Positions 9,542-20,773 are shown, counted from the stretch's first letter. The stretch is 64,000 nucleotides of DNA from Vibrio sp. CDRSL-10 TSBA (GCA_039696685.1 CP155566.1:372001-436000); one strand, 5' to 3'. The notes: a model not told the origin generated them from the sequence alone. Numbers and translations are program-made.

Positions 9542-10478
9542 ATGAAAGTCGCTGTTATTGGTGCCGCAGGCGGCATCGGTCAAGCCCTCGCTCTGTTACT
9601 GAAAAACCGTCTTCCAGCCGGTTCTGATCTGGCTCTTTACGACATTGCACCGGTAACTCCTGGCGTAGCGGCTGATTTGAGCCATATTCCAACTCCGGTT
9701 TCGATCAAAGGTTACTCTGGTGAGGACCCGACCCCAGCACTGGATGGTGCAGACGTGGTACTGATCTCTGCGGGTGTTGCGCGCAAACCTGGTATGGATC
9801 GTGCGGATCTTTTCAATGTTAATGCGGGTATCGTCAAGTCTCTGGCTGAGCGTATCGCTGTAGTTTGTCCGAATGCGTGTATCGGTATCATCACTAACCC
9901 GGTTAACACCACTGTGCCAATCGCGGCCGAAGTGCTGAAAAAAGCCGGCGTTTACAACAAACGCAAACTGTTTGGTATCACCACGCTGGACGTGATCCGT
10001 GCGGAAACTTTCGTTGCGGAACTGAAAGACAAAGATCCAGGTCAGATCCGAGTGCCTGTGATTGGTGGTCACTCAGGCGTAACTATCCTGCCTCTGTTGT
10101 CACAGGTTGAAGGTGTTGAATTCAGCGATGAAGAAGTCGCAGCTCTGACCAAGCGTATTCAGAATGCGGGCACTGAAGTAGTAGAAGCGAAAGCGGGTGG
10201 TGGTTCGGCAACTCTGTCGATGGGCCAGGCTGCATGTCGTTTTGGTTTGTCACTGGTCAAAGCTCTGCAGGGTGATGAAGCGGTTATCGAGTACGCTTAT
10301 GTTGAAGGTGATGGCGAACACACCTCTTTCTTTGCTCAACCGGTTAAACTGGGTAAAGATGGTATCGAAGAAGTGCTGAGCTACGGCGCGCTGAGCGCGT
10401 TTCGAGCAGGATGCACTGGAAGGTATGCTGGATACTCTGAAAGGTGATATCCAAATCGGTGTTGATTTCGTTAAGTAA
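9542..10478 (+). CDS. mdh: Malate dehydrogenase (frameshifted near the 3' end)
   Basis: NAD-dependent malate dehydrogenase of the TCA cycle, about 311 residues when corrected. Visible features are the NAD loop GAAGGIGQA (residues 7-15), the substrate arginines in [10 protein letters not shown] (81, 87) and [11 protein letters not shown] (153), and the catalytic His in IGGHSGVTI (177). An extra T at 10400-10402 (GCGTTTCGAG for GCGTTCGAG) breaks the frame 26 codons from the end. The corrected reading [20 protein letters not shown] continues to VDFVK and TAA at 10476-10478. The ATG follows a strong AAGGAGAAC ribosome site. A terminator lies at 10528-10555. Confidence 0.96.
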
Positions 10479-10527
10479 ATCGCCTGACTGGCCGGTGTAT
10501 CAACCGAGTCAGCGCTGAACTGGCAGA

Positions 10528-10555
10528 AACCGCTCGTTTATCGGGCGGTTTTTTT
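10528..10555 (+). terminator. Rho-independent terminator of mdh
   Basis: AACCGCTCG / CGGGCGGTT stem (one wobble) with a TTTAT loop and seven Ts. Confidence 0.88.
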
Positions 10556-10611
10556 ATCGGCCGCGATCCGGGGGCAGAGTTATCTGTTTTAGCAAGTTAG
10601 CAAGTAAAGTC

Positions 10612-10670
10612 AGTGGCTCAGATAGCATTGAGTTGCTCAGATAACGTCTGGTCGCTTAGATAACGTCAGG
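10612..10670. repeat. 19-20-bp tandem repeat, 3 units, between mdh and ispB
   Basis: Units AGTGGCTCAGATAGCATTG, AGTTGCTCAGATAACGTCTG and GTCGCTTAGATAACGTCAGG are head to tail, between the terminators of two converging genes. Confidence 0.85.
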
Positions 10671-10673
10671 CGC

Positions 10674-10699
10674 AAAAAAGCCTCGCATTGTGCGAGGCT
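10674..10699 (-). terminator. Rho-independent terminator of ispB
   Basis: AGCCTCGCA / TGCGAGGCT stem, with a T run on the minus strand. Confidence 0.88.
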
Positions 10700-10753
10700 G
10701 ATTTATATCTCGGAGCGCCGTTTACCGTGAGCAGGTAATCTACAGCACACAGC

Positions 10754-11725
10754 TTATTTACTGCGGTGTACCGCCATATGAGCCAGGGTAATCAGCGCCT
10801 GCTTGTAATCGCTGTCCGGAATCGCATCCAGCTCGGCAATCGCCTTATCGGCTTCCTGCTGCGCTTTCTCAACGGTGTATGCCAGCGAGCCGGCCTGATC
10901 CATTGCCGCGAGAATATCATCTAAACGATCCATGCCGTTGGCCTGTTCGATCGCTTCACGGATCATCGCTTCCTGCTGCGGGTTGCCGTTACGCATCGCA
11001 TGCAGCAGTGGCAGGGTTGGCTTACCTTCTGCCAGATCGTCACCGACGTTTTTGCCCATCTCTTTACCGTCTGCAGTGTAATCCATCACATCGTCGATGA
11101 GCTGGAACGCGGTGCCAAGATATTTACCGTAATTTTGCAGAGCTATTTCAATCGGTGCCGGAGCATCGTTTAAAATGGCACCAATCTGAGTCGCGGCTTC
11201 AAACAAGCGGGCAGTCTTAGAGTAGATGACCTGCATGTAGCTCTCTTCGCTGGTATCCGGATCATTACAATTCATTAATTGCTGAACTTCACCTTCCGCG
11301 ATCACGTTAACCGCTTCACTCATCAGTTGCAGGATCTTCATCGATCCAAGCTCAACCATCATCTGGAACGAGCGGGTATAAATGTAATCGCCGACCAGTA
11401 CACTGGCTGCATTACCAAACGCAGCGTTTGCTGTCGCTTTACCGCGGCGCATGTCCGATTCATCGACCACGTCATCATGCAGCAGTGTGGCGGTATGGGT
11501 AAATTCAATAAACGCAGCAGCGAGGGTATGACCCTGGCCCTGATAACCGAGCGCTCTGGCCGATAAAATCGCCAGCAGCGGACGCAGACGCTTGCCCCCG
11601 CTATTGACGATATAAAAGCCAAGTTGGTTGATCAAAGAAACGTCAGAGTTGAGCTGCGCTTGAATTGTTTCATTCACTTTTGCCATGTCATCGGCAGTAA
11701 GCGTTTGGATAGCTTTAAAATCCAT
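10754..11725 (-). CDS. ispB: Octaprenyl diphosphate synthase
   Basis: A 323-residue trans-prenyltransferase that builds the C40 side chain of ubiquinone and menaquinone from farnesyl diphosphate and IPP. Both aspartate-rich motifs are present: LLHDDVVDESDMRRG (first DDxxD) and FQLIDDVMDYTAD (second). GGKRLRPLL, the substrate-binding GKxxR motif, is near residue 45. The start at 11725 (MDFKAIQTLTADDMAKVNE) gives exactly the E. coli length; the open frame extends 22 codons further upstream without support. It is divergent from rplU-rpmA, the usual arrangement in gamma-proteobacteria, and is essential in E. coli. Confidence 0.95.
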   Translation of the reverse strand: MDFKAIQTLTADDMAKVNETIQAQLNSDVSLINQLGFYIVNSGGKRLRPLLAILSARALGYQGQGHTLAAAFIEFTHTATLLHDDVVDESDMRRGKATANAAFGNAASVLVGDYIYTRSFQMMVELGSMKILQLMSEAVNVIAEGEVQQLMNCNDPDTSEESYMQVIYSKTARLFEAATQIGAILNDAPAPIEIALQNYGKYLGTAFQLIDDVMDYTADGKEMGKNVGDDLAEGKPTLPLLHAMRNGNPQQEAMIREAIEQANGMDRLDDILAAMDQAGSLAYTVEKAQQEADKAIAELDAIPDSDYKQALITLAHMAVHRSK

Positions 11726-11882
11726 TGTACATCCGGCTGAAGTTAGAACTTGTAAGGCATTTGGTTCTTCAAGAATGCGGCAATAATACACTAAAAAACG
11801 TTGATTAATACATGGCTTAAGGGCATGATTGCGGCACTTTTATTTGGCGATTAGCTTTTCGCCAATTTTTTTCAAATATGGC

Positions 11883-11911
11883 TTGTCATAGGGTCGTCAT
11901 TCACGTAGAAT
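11883..11911 (+). promoter_or_regulatory. Sigma-70 promoter of rplU-rpmA
   Basis: TTGTCA (11883-11888), a 17-bp spacer, then TAGAAT (11906-11911), followed by a GC-rich discriminator (CTGCGCCC) typical of stringently controlled ribosomal promoters. The implied leader to the rplU ATG is about 80 nt. Confidence 0.85.
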
Positions 11912-11996
11912 CTGCGCCCTATTGATGATTAGTTTAGCGCACACCCTTATTGCTCAAAATATAAGCATTGGCTGTGCGGAAAGAGCGGAGTAAAAT

Positions 11997-12308
11997 ATGT
12001 ACGCTGTTTTCCAATCTGGTGGTAAACAACACCGTGTAAGCGAAGGTCAAACTCTTCGTTTAGAGAAATTAGACGTTGAAACTGGCGCAACTGTAGAATT
12101 TGATAAAGTTCTGCTGGTTGCTAACGGTGAAGAAATCCAAGTTGGCGCTCCTCTGGTAGAGGGCGGTAAAGTGACTGCTGAAGTTGTACAGCACGGTCGT
12201 GGCGATAAAGTTAAAATCGTTAAGTTCCGTCGTCGTAAGCACTCTCGTAAGCAACAAGGTCACCGTCAGTGGTTCACAGAAGTGAAAATCACTGGTATCA
12301 ACGCTTAA
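11997..12308 (+). CDS. rplU: 50S ribosomal protein L21
   Basis: A 103-residue L21, starting [20 protein letters not shown] and ending FTEVKITGI. It contains the conserved basic segment [17 protein letters not shown] that contacts 23S rRNA. L21 binds domain I of 23S rRNA together with L20. The ATG follows GCGGAGTAAAAT. It is co-transcribed with rpmA 20 bp downstream from the promoter at 11883-11911. Confidence 0.98.
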   Translation: MYAVFQSGGKQHRVSEGQTLRLEKLDVETGATVEFDKVLLVANGEEIQVGAPLVEGGKVTAEVVQHGRGDKVKIVKFRRRKHSRKQQGHRQWFTEVKITGINA

Positions 12309-12328
12309 GTTATTAGGAGAGTTTAACA

Positions 12329-12586
12329 ATGGCACACAAAAAAGCTGGTGGTTCTACTCGTAACGGCCGCGATTCTGAAAGTAAACGCCTTGGTGTAAAA
12401 CGTTTCGGCGGTGAATCTGTACTTGCAGGTAACATCATCGTTCGTCAACGTGGCACTAAGTTCCACGCTGGTACTAACGTAGGTATCGGTAAAGACCACA
12501 CTCTGTTCGCTCTATCTGACGGTAAAGTGAAATTCGAAGTGAAAGGTCCTAAAAACCGTAAATTCGTTAGCATCGACGCTGAATAA
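12329..12586 (+). CDS. rpmA: 50S ribosomal protein L27
   Basis: An 85-residue L27, starting [20 protein letters not shown]. The N-terminal tail reaches the peptidyl-transferase centre, and no extra cleaved leader (as in Firmicutes) is present. Ribosome site is TAGGAGAG. It is the second gene of the rplU operon, with a terminator after the stop. Confidence 0.98.
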   Translation: MAHKKAGGSTRNGRDSESKRLGVKRFGGESVLAGNIIVRQRGTKFHAGTNVGIGKDHTLFALSDGKVKFEVKGPKNRKFVSIDAE

Positions 12587-12606
12587 GTTTAGTTTCTCGA
12601 TGAATT

Positions 12607-12637
12607 TAAAAGCCCTGCCGTTAGGTGGGGTTTTTTA
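12607..12637 (+). terminator. Rho-independent terminator of rplU-rpmA
   Basis: GCCCTGCC / GGTGGGGT stem with wobble pairs, flanked by A and T tracts (six Ts). Confidence 0.8.
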
Positions 12638-12874
12638 TTTATCTGGAGAGAAGAGCCAATAACAAGAGGCCCTGCTGAGCGTTATGTGAGGTAGCGTTAT
12701 TGCAGAGCGGCTTGTTATCTGTTCCCAAGCAGAGGGGGCGCGATCCTGGGTCACGCAAACTTCTGCTAAAATTTATATCATTGGCATAGCGCAGGCTTAA
12801 GTGGCGACGATGAGTTGTCGCTGCAGGTTTGGATGGCAACGCGGTGATATTGCAACGCAAGTAATGCGGAGTAA

Positions 12875-14054
<1,180 letters not shown>

Positions 14055-14107
14055 TCGCAGTAAATTCTGAGAGTTTGCGCTTAACAGGCACAAAGTTCTC
14101 AATTCAG

Positions 14108-14134
14108 AGCCGCAATGAAAATTGCGGCTTTTTT
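14108..14134 (+). terminator. Rho-independent terminator of obgE
   Basis: AGCCGCAAT / ATTGCGGCT stem, four-base loop, six Ts. Confidence 0.92.
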
Positions 14135-14336
14135 GTATCTAAATCATATTTCCGAGTGCATTTTTCATGCACACTGTAGCCTTCCCGCCCGGGGCTCCGT
14201 ATTTGCAGGTTTTACGTTTGCAGCGTTTGCTGATTTCACATGGCAACAAGAAAGCCCCCGGCGTGGTTTGTTATCTGTTGCCGCCATCGGTTTGGCGGGT
14301 ATTATTTTAAGTAAGTTGACGTTTAGGAAAGGGATC

Positions 14337-15098
14337 ATGACCTCGCAACAGAGAAGTATTTCTCGTTTGATTGCTCAGGCCGGACAAATGCTGCTGGCTC
14401 ATGGAGCGGAAAGTACCCTGGTCGGGGATATTATGCGCCGCATCGGGCTGGCGTGTGGCATGAGCGAGGTTGAAGTCTCGTTATCAGCCAGCTCACTGGT
14501 GGTCACCACCGTACAGCAGGGCCACTGCATTACCACGACCCGCCGCTGCGCGGATCGTGGAATTAACATGCGGGCAGTGACGGAGATCCAGCGCATCTGC
14601 ATTATGATCGAGCGCGGCTTGCTGGATCATACCATGGCACAAAAGAAGCTGAATCAGATCAGTGCCGAGCGTTATAACCGCTGGGTGGTGGTGGTGATGA
14701 TCGGTTTGTCCTGTGCGGCATTCAGTCGCCTGGCCGGTGGTGACTGGACCGTGTTTGCTATCACCTTTATTGCGTCTGCGGTTGGTATGACTGTACGTCA
14801 GGAGATCGGTCACCGTCATTTCAACCCGCTGCTTAACTTTGCCGCGACCGCTTTTGTCACTTCAGTGATTTCCGCTCAGGCGGTGAACTTTCAGCTCGGC
14901 AATAACCCGACTCTGGTGATGGCCTCTTCGGTGCTGATGCTGGTGCCGGGTTTCCCGCTGATCAATTCGGTGGCAGATATGCTGAAGGGTTACATCGATA
15001 TCGGTATTGCCCGCTTTGTGATGGCCAGTCTGCTGACGCTGTCGACCTGTCTTGGCATTATTGCTGCGATGAGTGTTACCGGAATTTGGGGGTGGTAA
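14337..15098 (+). CDS. Threonine/serine exporter family, ThrE N-terminal part
   Basis: A 253-residue protein of the ThrE family, the larger half of a split amino-acid exporter. The soluble N-terminal segment ([26 protein letters not shown] ... ALG-type [11 protein letters not shown]) is followed by about five membrane helices beginning near [12 protein letters not shown]. The family's [18 protein letters not shown] signature lies near residue 205. I chose the ATG at 14337 (AGGAAAGGGATC upstream); the frame is open for 74 more codons back to the obgE terminator, but that part has no family similarity. The partner gene starts one base after this stop, so the two are translationally coupled. Confidence 0.88.
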   Translation: MTSQQRSISRLIAQAGQMLLAHGAESTLVGDIMRRIGLACGMSEVEVSLSASSLVVTTVQQGHCITTTRRCADRGINMRAVTEIQRICIMIERGLLDHTMAQKKLNQISAERYNRWVVVVMIGLSCAAFSRLAGGDWTVFAITFIASAVGMTVRQEIGHRHFNPLLNFAATAFVTSVISAQAVNFQLGNNPTLVMASSVLMLVPGFPLINSVADMLKGYIDIGIARFVMASLLTLSTCLGIIAAMSVTGIWGW

Positions 15099-15099
15099 G

Positions 15100-15570
15100 A
15101 TGAACTGGCAACTGTTACTCGGACTTATCAACGACATGTTTTTTGCCGCCATTCCGGCGGTCGGCTTTGCGCTGGTATTTAACGTACCGGTGCGGGCACT
15201 TAAATATTGCGCGCTGGGCGGAGCGATAGGACATGGCTCGCGCTTTATCATGATGCATTTTGGCATTCCGATTGAGTGGGCGACATTTTTCGCCGCCACC
15301 ATTGTCGGCATGATTGGCGTACACTGGTCGCACAAGTTTCTTGCTCATCCGAAAGTGTTTACTGTTGCGGCCCTGATCCCTATGGTGCCGGGTGTATTTG
15401 CGTACCGGGCGATGATCGCCATGGTTGAGATCAACCACCTTGGCTTTAATCCTGAACTGCTGGAAACCCTGCTTGAAAACTTTCTGAAAGCGATGTTCAT
15501 CATTGCCGGCCTTGCGGTTGGTCTTGCTGTGCCTGGGCTGTTGTTCTATCGCCGTAAACCGATTGTATAG
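15100..15570 (+). CDS. Threonine/serine exporter family, ThrE C-terminal part
   Basis: A 156-residue membrane protein with about four or five helices, matching the ThrE_2 domain: [32 protein letters not shown] and a C-terminal [17 protein letters not shown]. It begins at 15100 in TAAGATG, one base after the stop of the upstream half. The two chains together equal one fused ThrE exporter. The order obgE - thrE pair - folA is the usual Vibrio neighbourhood. Confidence 0.88.
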   Translation: MNWQLLLGLINDMFFAAIPAVGFALVFNVPVRALKYCALGGAIGHGSRFIMMHFGIPIEWATFFAATIVGMIGVHWSHKFLAHPKVFTVAALIPMVPGVFAYRAMIAMVEINHLGFNPELLETLLENFLKAMFIIAGLAVGLAVPGLLFYRRKPIV

Positions 15571-15648
15571 GAGCTAATGAGCGAAGATTGTCCTATTCTT
15601 CTAATTAGGTATAATCCCACCCTCATTCTTGAGCAAAGGTATTTTATT

Positions 15649-16155
15649 GTGGTTATTAGTATGATTGCTGCTTTGGCACGCAACGGGAATATCGAACGAG
15701 ATAATCCACATGTTATCGGGAATGATAATGAAATGCCTTGGCACCTGCCTGCGGATTTCACGTGGTTCAAGCAACACACTCTTGGAAAACCAGTAATTAT
15801 GGGTCGTAAGACTTATGAATCGATTGGTAAACCTTTGCCTGGCCGTAGAAATATAGTTATTACACGTAATCCTGAGTATTCCGCTGAGGGTGTTACTATC
15901 GTGCCATCTTTAGAAGTCGCTTTGGCTGAAGCTGGAGATGCAGACGAAGCTATGATTATCGGTGGAGGTAGCATCTACAATGAAGCTTTGCCAAAAGCGA
16001 GTAAACTTTATCTGACTTTTATCGATGCGGAAATTTCTGGTGATACCTACTTCCCTGAATGGGATAATAGCTGGACAGAAACTCATCGTGAGCACTACAG
16101 TGCTGATGAAAAAAACCAGTATGATATGGATTTTGTTGTGCTTGAGAAGAGCTAG
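15649..16155 (+). CDS. folA: Dihydrofolate reductase with a lengthened Met20-loop region
   Basis: DHFR reduces dihydrofolate with NADPH and is the trimethoprim target. A GTG start at 15649 follows AAAGG and gives 168 residues. Conserved parts: ISMIAALA, MPWHLPAD (catalytic Asp), VIMGRKTYESIGKPLPGR, MIIGGGSIYNEAL and a YFPEW segment. Between ALA and VIGNDNEMPW there are about eight extra residues (NGNIERDNPH region) compared with E. coli-type FolA, where ALA-x-x-x-VIG is short. The coding DNA is visibly more AT-rich and uses AGA/ATA-type codons unlike its neighbours, so transfer or replacement is possible. The position after thrE and before apaH is that of the resident folA. Confidence 0.93.
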   Translation: MVISMIAALARNGNIERDNPHVIGNDNEMPWHLPADFTWFKQHTLGKPVIMGRKTYESIGKPLPGRRNIVITRNPEYSAEGVTIVPSLEVALAEAGDADEAMIIGGGSIYNEALPKASKLYLTFIDAEISGDTYFPEWDNSWTETHREHYSADEKNQYDMDFVVLEKS

Positions 16156-16202
16156 AAACCTGAATCCTGCTGCCCCGAAAACCGGGCGCAAGCACTGATG
16201 TA

Positions 16203-16230
16203 AAAAACTCGTCATATGACGAGTTTTTTA
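16203..16230. terminator. Bidirectional terminator between folA and apaH
   Basis: A perfect palindrome AAAACTCGTCATATGACGAGTTTT with A/T tracts on both sides; it serves the converging folA and apaH genes. Confidence 0.9.
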
Positions 16231-16255
16231 TTTTGCAGCGAAAGATTAGCGCGAG

Positions 16256-17065
16256 TCAGTACTGTAACGCCTCAACTGCAAAATAACGCTTATCTTCCCA
16301 GCGCAACATGGTCAGAGTCCCACCCCAGACACAGCCCGTATCCAGGCCGATGATTTGGTGGCTGCGATAGCCTTCCAGCGCGGCCCAGTGACCGAATAAT
16401 ACCGTTTTATCCAGTGCGAGCCGCTGTTTGAGCTCAAACCATGGCAACAGCTTTTTACGGTTGACCTGATCGGGCGGTAATTTGCATTTCATATCCAGTT
16501 TGCCGTCGGGATGGCAGAAACGCATCCGGGTGTAGCTGTTGATGATATAGCGATAACGATCGATACCTTTTAAATCCGCGCTCCACTGATCCGGCATATT
16601 GCTGTACATGTTTTCAATCAGCCACAACCAGCGCTCACCACTGAGCAGGGCGCTGATTTCATCCGCTGCGGCTCTGGCGGTCGCCAAATCCCACATTGGC
16701 GAAATGCCGGCATGGGCAACGACAAACTCATCATGCTCCTGCAGCAGCGGCTGGCGACGCAGCCATTGCAGAAGATCCGGACCATCTTCGGCCGCGAAAA
16801 TCGGTTCGGTCTTATCTTTCTTTTTGACCGGGTGAATACCGTTGGCGACTGCCAGCAGGTGTAAATCGTGATTACCCAGTACGACTTTAGCGGCGGTGCC
16901 GAGATCGCGGATAAAACGTAATGTCTCGAGCGATTTTGGCCCGCGGGCAACCAGATCACCGGCGACCCATAAGGTATCCTGCTCTGCAGAGAATTGAGCC
17001 TGTTGCAGCAGCAGCTGTAATTCATCCAGGCAGCCCTGGATATCACCGACAATATAATTTGCCAC
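16256..17065 (-). CDS. apaH: Diadenosine tetraphosphatase ApaH
   Basis: A 269-residue calcineurin-type metallophosphatase that splits Ap4A into two ADP and, in E. coli, removes Np4 caps from RNA. Metal-site motifs in order: GDIQGCLDEL (residues 7-16), GDLVARGPKSLETL, GNHDLHLL, VAHAGISP and a late FGHWAALEG. Length is close to E. coli's 280. It starts 10 bp after the apaG stop, so the two form a pair. Product class is certain. Confidence 0.96.
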   Translation of the reverse strand: MANYIVGDIQGCLDELQLLLQQAQFSAEQDTLWVAGDLVARGPKSLETLRFIRDLGTAAKVVLGNHDLHLLAVANGIHPVKKKDKTEPIFAAEDGPDLLQWLRRQPLLQEHDEFVVAHAGISPMWDLATARAAADEISALLSGERWLWLIENMYSNMPDQWSADLKGIDRYRYIINSYTRMRFCHPDGKLDMKCKLPPDQVNRKKLLPWFELKQRLALDKTVLFGHWAALEGYRSHQIIGLDTGCVWGGTLTMLRWEDKRYFAVEALQY

Positions 17066-17075
17066 GCCGTATCCT

Positions 17076-17456
17076 TTAATTCAGTACATGAGGGACGGCA
17101 AGCCGGAATGGCTCAATATCCGCGATAAACTGTTTACCCTCTTCATCGTGCATGATGTAGTGGCCCTGCATCACGCCGACCGGAGTCTCCAGTGCCGTAC
17201 CGCTGCTGTAGGTATACTCATCATTACCGGCGATAAACGGCTGTTCACCGACCACGCCATCGCCTTCGACTGTCATCTGTTTGCCGTTGGCATCGGTAAT
17301 CAACCAGCGGCGGCTGATCAGTTGTACGGTTTGGTTACTGAGATTCTTTATCGTGATCAGGTAGGCGAAAACATAGCGCTGTTGTTCCGGGGTGGATTGC
17401 TCAGGTATGTATTTGGTATGAACCTGTACCTTAATACAGGGCGTGGCAGTATCCAT
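17076..17456 (-). CDS. apaG: ApaG protein (CO2+/Mg2+ efflux-associated, DUF525)
   Basis: A 126-residue immunoglobulin-like protein, starting [20 protein letters not shown], with the conserved [41 protein letters not shown] and GVMQGHYIM segments. Start at 17456 is fixed by an AAAAGGAG ribosome site 6 bp upstream; the frame is open further upstream but unsupported. The biochemical role is still unclear in the literature. It precedes apaH. A terminator (17615-17645) separates it from rsmA upstream, so it likely uses its own promoter. Confidence 0.94.
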   Translation of the reverse strand: MDTATPCIKVQVHTKYIPEQSTPEQQRYVFAYLITIKNLSNQTVQLISRRWLITDANGKQMTVEGDGVVGEQPFIAGNDEYTYSSGTALETPVGVMQGHYIMHDEEGKQFIADIEPFRLAVPHVLN

Positions 17457-17614
17457 AAAAACTCCTTTTCCGAATCGCTGTGTCGACATTACCGTATGAT
17501 GTGAAAGATGACCACCGTTACCTAAACATAACCTGACAGGGATGCGCAGATGAAGGTGCAGCGGAAGGACACGAAACAACGAAAGGGAACAAAATACTCA
17601 ATTGGCACGAATGC

Positions 17615-17645
17615 AAAAAAGGATGACCGCCAGGGTCATCCTTTC
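17615..17645 (-). terminator. Rho-independent terminator between rsmA and apaG
   Basis: GGATGACC / GGTCATCC stem with a five-base loop, and six Ts on the minus strand. It immediately follows the rsmA stop. Confidence 0.9.
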
Positions 17646-17648
17646 TGC

Positions 17649-18464
17649 TTATGCCTGTTGGCCGTGGTTGGCGTCAAGCCAGTTGGCCATGGCAACGAAT
17701 TGTTGCAGGGTCAGGTTTTCCGGACGCATGGCCGGGTTAACGCCCAGCTCTTCCAGTACTTCCTGTTCCAGCAGACCTTTGTAGCAGTTACGTACCGTTT
17801 TACGGCGCTGGTTAAAGCCTTCACGTACCACACGGTCCAGCCACTTCAGGCTGGTCGTCGGGTGCGGCAGAACCTCGTAAGGCACCAGGCGCACGACCGC
17901 TGAGTCTACTTTTGGTGGCGGCACAAAGGCCGTCGGCGGTACTTCCAGCACAGGAACCACTTTACAGTAGTACTGCGCCATCACGGTCAGACGGCCGTAA
18001 GCCTTGCTGCCCGGGCCCGCTGCCAGGCGGTTAACCACCTCTTTTTGCAGCATAAAGTGCATGTCCTGCACATCTTTATGATATTCAAACAGGTGGAACA
18101 TCAACGGAGTAGAGATGTTGTACGGCAGGTTACCGAAAATGCGCAGCTTGTTACCCGGCTTCACCAGCTGGGTAAAATCAAAGCGCATTGCATCGCCTTC
18201 ATGGATGGTCAGCTTGTCAGCCAGATCCGGATGGTTACGCAGGCGCTCAGCCAGGTCACGGTCAAGTTCGATGACAGTGAACTTATCCACTTCACGGCCG
18301 ACGGGCTCGGTGATTGCACCCAGACCAGGACCGATCTCAACCAGGTTTTGTCCTGGACGAGGGTTAATGGCTGATACGATGCCATCAATGATGTATGGAT
18401 CGTTCAGAAAGTTCTGACCAAAACGTTTACGCGCTTTGTGTCCTAAATGGACATCGTTTCTCAT
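17649..18464 (-). CDS. rsmA: 16S rRNA dimethyladenosine transferase RsmA (KsgA)
   Basis: A 271-residue SAM-dependent methyltransferase that dimethylates A1518 and A1519 in the 3' hairpin of 16S rRNA, a late 30S maturation check. Motifs: [20 protein letters not shown] motif [25 protein letters not shown], acidic GDAMRFDF, catalytic NLPYNIS, and the C-terminal [13 protein letters not shown]. It lies 28 bp after pdxA, continuing the lptD-surA-pdxA-rsmA operon. Length agrees with E. coli (273). Confidence 0.97.
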   Translation of the reverse strand: MRNDVHLGHKARKRFGQNFLNDPYIIDGIVSAINPRPGQNLVEIGPGLGAITEPVGREVDKFTVIELDRDLAERLRNHPDLADKLTIHEGDAMRFDFTQLVKPGNKLRIFGNLPYNISTPLMFHLFEYHKDVQDMHFMLQKEVVNRLAAGPGSKAYGRLTVMAQYYCKVVPVLEVPPTAFVPPPKVDSAVVRLVPYEVLPHPTTSLKWLDRVVREGFNQRRKTVRNCYKGLLEQEVLEELGVNPAMRPENLTLQQFVAMANWLDANHGQQA

Positions 18465-18491
18465 AGTGTTCTCAATATTCTTCTACTGTCG

Positions 18492-19487
18492 TCAAGAAGC
18501 GTTCTTCTTGTCTACTAATTCAATCGCTTGCGCAAGGGCTGTCCTGAAGCTGCCGACGTCTGCGCTGCCTGTACCTGCCAGGTCAAGCGCCGTACCGTGG
18601 TCAACCGAAGTCCGAATAAACGGCAGGCCGAGGGTAATATTCACCGAGCGGCCAAAGCCTTTGTATTTCAGTACCGGCAGCACCTGATCGTGGTACATGC
18701 CGAGAACAGCATCTGCATGCTGCAAATATTTTTCGCTGAAGATGGTATCGGCCGGTAACGGACCGATCAGGTTGATACCATCCTGCTGACGCAATTTTTC
18801 CAGGGTTGGTGTGATGGTGTCGATCTCTTCATGACCCAGTACACCATCTTCCCCGGCATGCGGATTAAGGCCGCAAACATAAATGTTCGGCTGCTCAATC
18901 GCAAATTTCTCGACTAAATCCTTGTGGAGAATATGAATGATCTTTTCCAGACGCTCACTGGTTACCGCTTTCGACACATAGGCCAACGGAATATGGGTCG
19001 TGACCAGTGCAACCCGCAGTCCTTCAGTTGCCAGCATCATGACCACCAGAGGGGTATTTGACTGCTCCGCAAAGAACTCGGTGTGGCCGCTGAATGCGAC
19101 GCCAGCCCGGTTGATCACCCCTTTATGCACGGGGCCGGTGACAATAGCATCAAATTCATCATTCATACAGCCTGCAGCGGCTCTTTCTAGCGTATTTAAT
19201 ACGTAGCGGCCGTTTGCCTCATTGAGCTGACCGGCCGTGACCGGTTCACTGACTGCAATGTGATCCACCACCAGGGTGCCGGCACGCTGCGGAGAGGCGG
19301 GTGCTGCAGCATCGTAGTCCAGTAAGGTGACATCAAGGCCGAGCAGTTTAGCACGTTCGGCCAGCACTGATTTGTCGGCACACACCACCAGTTGATGTGA
19401 CCAGTCTTCCTGCGACAGAGCCAGCACCAGATCCGGGCCAATGCCCGCCGGTTCACCGGCGGTCACTACGATGCGTTTAATTGTCAT
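18492..19487 (-). CDS. pdxA: 4-hydroxythreonine-4-phosphate dehydrogenase PdxA
   Basis: A 331-residue PdxA, oxidising 4-phosphohydroxy-L-threonine in pyridoxal phosphate synthesis. Visible: [12 protein letters not shown] at the N-terminus, the metal-site segment [38 protein letters not shown] (His/Asp ligands), and [18 protein letters not shown] with [17 protein letters not shown] at the end. I start it at 19487 ([13 protein letters not shown]); it overlaps the surA stop by 11 bp, implying coupled translation. Confidence 0.96.
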   Translation of the reverse strand: MTIKRIVVTAGEPAGIGPDLVLALSQEDWSHQLVVCADKSVLAERAKLLGLDVTLLDYDAAAPASPQRAGTLVVDHIAVSEPVTAGQLNEANGRYVLNTLERAAAGCMNDEFDAIVTGPVHKGVINRAGVAFSGHTEFFAEQSNTPLVVMMLATEGLRVALVTTHIPLAYVSKAVTSERLEKIIHILHKDLVEKFAIEQPNIYVCGLNPHAGEDGVLGHEEIDTITPTLEKLRQQDGINLIGPLPADTIFSEKYLQHADAVLGMYHDQVLPVLKYKGFGRSVNITLGLPFIRTSVDHGTALDLAGTGSADVGSFRTALAQAIELVDKKNAS

Positions 19488-20773
19488 CTTCGTTGTCCTT
19501 GAGTACTTCAACGAAAGCACCGGCACGCAGCTCCTGCAGCCATGCACTGGCTTCTTCATTGAATTTACGGTTGAACAGAATCCGGTACGCTTTGTTTTTC
19601 ACCGCCGAATCAGTACGGTCAACTTCGCGACGATCTAAGACCTCAACAATATGCCAGCCGTGTACCGTTTTAAACGGCTTGCTGATTTGACCGACCGGCA
19701 GGGTTTCAACCTGGTGCTTAAACTCCGGTACATACAAGTCAGGTGTCTGGTAACCCAGTTCACCATTTTGTGCGGCTGAACCCGGATCCTGGCTGTACTG
19801 ACGTGCCAGTTCAGCAAAGGTCGCTTCACCGTTATTGATACGGCGAATGAAGTCATTGAGCTGCTTCTGAGCGCCTTCATCACTGAGGATAATGGTCGGC
19901 TTAATCAGGATATGGCGAGCATTCACTTCGGTGACGGCTACGGTCTCCAGACCTTTTACATCATCAATTTTGAGGATGTGGAAGCCGACGCCGCTGCGGA
20001 AACGGACCAATAATGGTGCCTTTGTTCTGCATTTTAATCTGGTCAGCGAAGATGGTTGGCATCTCTTCTTTACGCATCCAGCCCCAGTCACCACCTTCGA
20101 GCGCTTTCGGGCCCTTCGAGTAGGTGCTGGCCATTTTACTGAAGTCAGCGCCGTCGTTCAGCTCCTTGACCAGTTTCTTGGCCTGAGCTTCTACGTCAGC
20201 TTTATCCTGTCCTTCATTGAAGCGTAGCTGGATATGGCTGATTTTGTACTGCACAGTAGCATTGGTTTCCTGAGCCAGGATCTCCGCCAGGGTGTCCACT
20301 TCGGCCGGCAGGATGTTGATGCGGCGGCGAACCAGGGCATTACGTGCTTCACTGGCGGACATCTCTTTACGGATCTGTTCTCGGAATTCGGCGTAGGTCA
20401 GGCCTTGTTCTGCCACAGCTGCGCGCAGCTGCTCAGGAGTCTGTTTGTTATCCCGTGCGATATCGTTGATGGCCTGATTAAGGCGTTCATCATCAATACG
20501 TACGCCGATCCGCTCCGCTTCCTGCTGTTGCAGGGTATCAATGATCAGTTTTTCCACCACCTGTTCACGCAGAACATCCTGCGCCGGCAGTGCACGACCA
20601 TTTTGTTTGGCATTGGCCTGCACGGTCAGTACGGCAGCATCCACATCACTTTGTAAAATAACGCCGTCATTGACGACGACAGCAACGCGGTCCATTTCAA
20701 CCGGCTGTGCCTGCGCAGTACCGATAGTAAGTAGCCCGACAAGCGTCAGTAGGGTGTGTTTCCACAATTTCAT
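19477..20773 (-). CDS. surA: Periplasmic chaperone/peptidyl-prolyl isomerase SurA (frameshifted)
   Basis: About 431 residues when corrected. Order of parts: signal peptide ([15 protein letters not shown]..., cut after AQA-Q), an N-terminal chaperone region ([16 protein letters not shown]), first parvulin domain ([10 protein letters not shown] ... [24 protein letters not shown]), second parvulin domain ([10 protein letters not shown] ... [15 protein letters not shown]), and a C-terminal helix. It delivers beta-barrel proteins to the BAM machinery, matching the outer-membrane neighbour lptD. An extra base at 20000-20002 (GCGGAAACGG for GCGGAACGG on the plus strand) breaks the frame; correction yields [20 protein letters not shown], joining both halves. 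Confidence 0.95.

Noticed and set aside
14115..14336. Longer N-terminus for the ThrE N-terminal gene
   Set aside because: The extension starts inside the obgE terminator and has no family similarity; the ATG at 14337 has a good ribosome site.
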